Shown piece after piece: positions 40,329 through 43,242 of a stretch of 43,242 nt of DNA (position 1 is the stretch's first letter; each line of letters starts with the position of its first letter). The translations under genes were made by a program, and so were the position numbers. The DNA is from an uncultured Veillonella sp. (GTDB lineage: Bacteria; Bacillota; Negativicutes; Veillonellales; Veillonellaceae). Below the pieces are notes generated by a model that saw only the letters and a program-made list of their open reading frames with translations, was not told the origin of the DNA and searched no databases. The stretch is from the NCBI GenBank assembly GCA_900549805.1, contig URPV01000006.1, forward strand, positions 1 through 43,242, read 5' to 3'.

Positions 40329-41672
40329 CTATTTGTTTTTAGGAGCTAGTTTTCGTTGGTCTAAGCCAAAATTATAGGTAATAGGACGTTCCCAAGTGAG
40401 CTTGTTATCTTGACTACTTGTTTGGATAACAACCTTATTGCCAAATTTATTTTGGAAGGCTTTGCTTACTGTATCCGTTACAGGTTTAGCATAAATGATG
40501 AGCTGGTCTCCTGTATCATTAGGGCGAACTATATCAATAGTCCCATTCTTACTAGTAGCCTTGTAGAGATCGCTAGCAGAGGCTTGTAGGCTATCAAAAT
40601 CAGCTTGTGAATATTTACCGTTAATCACGTGTACTTTGTCTCGTAGAAGTTGGTCTTCTGCGAGTTTAGCTTGCACCTTAGCAGATGATTTTTTGTCCTT
40701 TATGGAAGCAATGAGGGTAGTTCCATCTTGGGTCCAGTATAGGGCCCCCTTGTTGTAGAACTTGGAGAAGTCACCATCGTAATCCAAGGCTTTATCAATC
40801 AAATTGATAGTTCGGTTCAAGGTCTTGCCTTGTACGATATCTTGTTTGATTTTAAGTGCTTGTGGTGTATAGGTCATACGGTAGGTGATTTCTGCCGCTT
40901 CCGCACGAGTGATGTACTTTTCTGGGTTGAAGAGGGTGTTCTTGTTGTACATCAAGAAACCAAGGCTGGCTAATTCACGGACTGCATCTTGTGCCCAAGG
41001 CGCTACGAACTTTTGGTCTGCATAGGCCACATCATCCAAGTTGGTAGGGTCTTCTGTTTGATAGCCTACATAGTGGAGGTAGTTGTCTGCAACAACAGCA
41101 AATTCTTGGCGGGACATAAACTGTTCTGGTTTAAAGGAATTATCTCCATAGCCGGACATGATGTTTTTCTTGGACACGGAGTCGATAGCCAAGGCAGAGA
41201 AACGGTCTGATGTGATATCGGAGTAAGGACTTGCTAACATAACGCCAGGGCGATCTCCGATGAGCTTATCAAAAATAATAGCCGCTTCTTCTCGTTTTAG
41301 AGCCTGTTCTGGATGGAAGGTACCATCGGAATAACCGCTGAGGATTTTTGCTTCTGCCATTGTTGTAATGGCAGGGGCAGCCCAGTAATCAGGTTTTACA
41401 TCAGTAAAGAGATAGTCGCGAAGGGAGTTGAAACGGTTAGGGTCGATGGATGTTTTTTTTGCATCCGTCGACTCTTCTTGTCCTGCGCTAGCTGTTTTTA
41501 AGTCAGGAATTCTTGTTGTCGGAGTGGCAAGTGGGGCCTTTGTCGCAGTCATGGAAGTGCTAGTAGGGGCCACTTGTTGGGTACTTGACCCAGCTGCTAA
41601 GACGGATGATGTCATGCCCAAGGCCATGAGGGTCATGGCTAAGGGAGTGAGGAATTTGTATGTCTTTTTCAT
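40329..41672 (-). CDS. SLH-domain envelope protein (downstream paralogue)
   Basis: 447 residues. The signal peptide MKKTYKFLTPLAMTLMALGM is cleaved near VLA-AG. A Ser/Thr-rich linker follows, then three SLH domains: DVKPDYWAAPAITTMAEA with GYSDGTFHPEQALKREEAA (about 90-135), DITSDRFSALAIDSVSKK with GYGDNSFKPEQF (about 150-195), and DQKFVAPWAQDAVRELA with NPEKYITRAEAAEI (about 215-265). The C-terminal 170 residues align with the paralogue (ALYWTQDGTTLIASIKDK, GKYSQADFDSL, AFQNKFGNKVVIQ). SLH repeats anchor proteins to cell-wall polymers; in Negativicutes to peptidoglycan carrying polyamine. It lacks the porin barrel of OmpM. The upstream stop TAA is part of its AAGGAG ribosome site. Confidence 0.9.
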   Translation of the reverse strand: MKKTYKFLTPLAMTLMALGMTSSVLAAGSSTQQVAPTSTSMTATKAPLATPTTRIPDLKTASAGQEESTDAKKTSIDPNRFNSLRDYLFTDVKPDYWAAPAITTMAEAKILSGYSDGTFHPEQALKREEAAIIFDKLIGDRPGVMLASPYSDITSDRFSALAIDSVSKKNIMSGYGDNSFKPEQFMSRQEFAVVADNYLHYVGYQTEDPTNLDDVAYADQKFVAPWAQDAVRELASLGFLMYNKNTLFNPEKYITRAEAAEITYRMTYTPQALKIKQDIVQGKTLNRTINLIDKALDYDGDFSKFYNKGALYWTQDGTTLIASIKDKKSSAKVQAKLAEDQLLRDKVHVINGKYSQADFDSLQASASDLYKATSKNGTIDIVRPNDTGDQLIIYAKPVTDTVSKAFQNKFGNKVVIQTSSQDNKLTWERPITYNFGLDQRKLAPKNK

Positions 41673-41681
41673 AAGGGCTCC

Positions 41682-42941
41682 TTATTTGACTGCCATAGTA
41701 ACTTTGTCGCCGAAGGCGCCATTGATAGCTGTTTGTGTTGTCTTAGAAAGGGCAGACACGACGGCATAGAGGCGATTGTTTGGAACATCAGGGAAGGTGG
41801 CGAAGATGGTTGCCTTTGGTTCGTTAGCCTTGTAAGAGGCGCGGAAGTTTTTGTCAATTACATCATACTCTGCTTGGCTGTACTTGGTTGGTTCCACCAC
41901 TACTTGAGTACCTAAGTCAGCCAGGTTAGCCTTGACTGTATTCAGGTCCTTGTTGTTTTTGATAGCCACATGGAGGATGTCGTTTTTCCAGTACATAACG
42001 CCGTATTTTTGGAAATTAGCAGGAGATTTATAGGTTTTATTAAGTTGTGCGAAGACTTTGTCCTCTAAGGCTACTTGTTTTTCTGTAGCCATGGTGGAGG
42101 CGTTAGAACTTGTGTTCATACCTGTTTTTGGCTTGGTTTTGATAGTTCCTTTGGATACGTCAATAGGATTGTTGGTTACCATGCGGTAGAGGATGGAGGT
42201 TGCTTCTGCCCGCGTGATAGGGTCTGCAGGACGGAATTGAACCGTTACGCCAGATGCAATAAAGCCTTCTTGTGCTAATTGATCGACATATTTGCGATTA
42301 GCAGGGGAAATCTTGTCGGCATCTTTGAATGCTACTTTAGCGTCTGCATTGTCGTTGTGGATATGTTGGTGGACAGCAAATCGTGCAGCGGAAACTGCGA
42401 ATTCTTCCCGTGTTAAGACCTTGGTTGGGGCAAAGGAAGTGGTGGTGCGACCAGTCATGATTCCTTCGCCAGCGACTGTTCTGATAGCCTTGGAGGACCA
42501 GCGGTCGGAGTCAACGTCGGAGAAGGATTGCTTTTCTGCATTGGCAGCCATGGTTGCTTGTTCGTCTTGGGAGTCAGTGGCCATGAGGATTTTGTTGTAA
42601 ATAGCAGCTGCTTGCTCGCGGGTAATAGAATCGTTTGGCTTGAAAGATCCATCTGCATAGCCGGATACATAGCCTGCATTAGCCATGGCCTGGATGTCGG
42701 ATTTGGCCCAGTGATCTTTGGTATCTTTAAAGACGCCTGCAGGGAGTTTTGGGCCCTTATCTTTCTCAGACGTGAGGACAGGCTTAGTGGATGTCTTTGT
42801 TGGGCTTGTGTTAGGAGAGATGATTTTTACATCAACATCATCGTGACCTGTATCTTTGATTGTTGTTTCAGCTGCGAAAACGCTTGTAGTACCGAAGAGT
42901 GTGATGGCAGCGAGTAATGCGGAAATACCTTTTTTATTCAT
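41682..42941 (-). CDS. SLH-domain envelope protein (upstream paralogue)
   Basis: 419 residues. Signal peptide MNKKGISALLAAITLFGTTS, site near VFA-AE. Three SLH domains: DTKDHWAKSDIQAMANAGYV with GYADGSFKPNDSITREQAAA (about 68-118), DVDSDRWSSKAIRTVAGEGI with FAPTKVLTREEFAV (about 137-185), and DADKISPANRKYVDQLA with FRPADPITRAEATSI (about 200-245). A C-terminal domain of about 150 residues is shared with the downstream gene (MYWKNDILHVAIKNNKD, KYSQAEYDVID, GAFGDKVTMAV). First gene of the pair, AAGGAG before ATG 42941. Likely periplasmic, bound to the wall by SLH repeats and possibly linking it to the outer membrane; the C-terminal domain is unknown. Confidence 0.9.
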   Translation of the reverse strand: MNKKGISALLAAITLFGTTSVFAAETTIKDTGHDDVDVKIISPNTSPTKTSTKPVLTSEKDKGPKLPAGVFKDTKDHWAKSDIQAMANAGYVSGYADGSFKPNDSITREQAAAIYNKILMATDSQDEQATMAANAEKQSFSDVDSDRWSSKAIRTVAGEGIMTGRTTTSFAPTKVLTREEFAVSAARFAVHQHIHNDNADAKVAFKDADKISPANRKYVDQLAQEGFIASGVTVQFRPADPITRAEATSILYRMVTNNPIDVSKGTIKTKPKTGMNTSSNASTMATEKQVALEDKVFAQLNKTYKSPANFQKYGVMYWKNDILHVAIKNNKDLNTVKANLADLGTQVVVEPTKYSQAEYDVIDKNFRASYKANEPKATIFATFPDVPNNRLYAVVSALSKTTQTAINGAFGDKVTMAVK

Positions 42942-42976
42942 TGTGGTCTCCTTTCAATTCACATATATTCTATATC

Positions 42977-42985
42977 ATTATAGCA
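42977..42985 (-). promoter_or_regulatory. Extended -10 of the SLH operon
   Basis: On the minus strand TGCTATAAT (42985 down to 42977), 36 nt before the SLH start. No good -35. Upstream on the minus strand TAGGTC occurs twice with 18-nt spacing (43015-42993 region), a possible activator site. Confidence 0.55.
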
Positions 42986-43158
42986 CGATGAAGGGCCTAG
43001 ACCTAAGTATAGTGGGGACCTAGATATAAACTATGTATAAACAATTTGCCGTTTTGTGTAAGAAAATTTACGATTCGCTTGGGTTCCGTCTTTAAGTATT
43101 AAAAGTAGACTCTTTTTCATTCTATGGAGGAGGTCCATTAGGCTTGGTGACTAGAAGG

Positions 43159-43185
43159 GCTAGGTGAAAGCGGTTTTCACTTAGC
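43159..43185. repeat. Hairpin near the right edge
   Basis: GCTAGGTGAAA (43159-43169) pairs with TTTCACTTAGC (43175-43185, one G-U) over GCGGT. The last 300 bases (42942-43242) otherwise hold the SLH promoter and no ORF with a ribosome site; this may be part of a leader or a gene cut by the window edge. Confidence 0.5.
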
Positions 43186-43242
43186 TTTAGTGAGCTATAA
43201 CTGAAACGCATAATACTATTCCTATTGGTATGTATTTTGCTA

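Overview
The window looks like a piece of chromosome from a diderm Firmicute, most likely a member of the Negativicutes (Veillonellaceae/Dialister-like). Many genes are of Firmicute type: RNase J, GdpP, AddAB, a YolD-type SOS operon with a DinR/LexA box, and a YkuE-like phosphatase. It also encodes outer-membrane proteins (two inverse-autotransporter beta-barrels) and SLH-domain envelope proteins, a mixture typical of Negativicutes. Genus and species are not resolved from the sequence. The extreme left end is not biological: after a run of 16 T, positions 17-74 match the Illumina P5/TruSeq universal adapter, so the contig carries untrimmed library sequence and genomic sequence begins at about 75.

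Layout. (1) 202-3283: DedA membrane protein, ArnT-like glycosyltransferase and UDG-superfamily protein in one tight operon. (2) 3284-5801: a terminator, then a promoter followed by about 200 nt of strongly structured leader, then RNase J with a long basic disordered N-terminus. (3) 5916-10757: the conserved core cluster DUF2232 protein, GdpP, ribosomal protein L9 and DnaB. (4) 10821-14186: a soft-metal P1B-ATPase behind an ArsR/SmtB-type operator, then a CorA-family transporter with GTN in place of GMN. (5) 14312-17435: tRNA-Ser(UGA) followed by an AT-richer island with two paralogous, passenger-less inverse autotransporters. (6) 17515-19276: a LexA-controlled Y-family polymerase plus YolD-like protein. 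(7) 19319-28024: a secreted protein of unknown function on the minus strand, then divergent addB-addA. (8) 28254-31982: YegS/DagK-like lipid kinase (minus), GntR/FCD regulator, small XRE regulator (minus), CrcB fluoride channel and a MoeA-like molybdopterin-binding protein. (9) 32109-36762: a three-gene minus operon (DUF4931 HIT-like, metallophosphoesterase, unknown 76-aa protein) divergent from a MutT/MTH1-MutY fusion and a membrane metallophosphoesterase. (10) 36907-42941: an OPT transporter, a secreted DUF4163/DUF3298-type protein and a convergent pair of SLH-domain paralogues.

Themes. Several genes protect or repair DNA: a UDG-like protein, the Nudix-MutY fusion, AddAB and the SOS polymerase. 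Several handle the envelope: DedA, glycosyltransferase, autotransporter barrels, SLH proteins, lipid kinase and YkuE-like phosphatase. The most unusual points are the single-polypeptide 8-oxoguanine (GO) repair fusion, the two autotransporter barrels that end where a passenger should begin, the rnj leader with two mutually exclusive stems, and several well-placed operator-like palindromes. No CRISPR array, transposase or prophage was seen.
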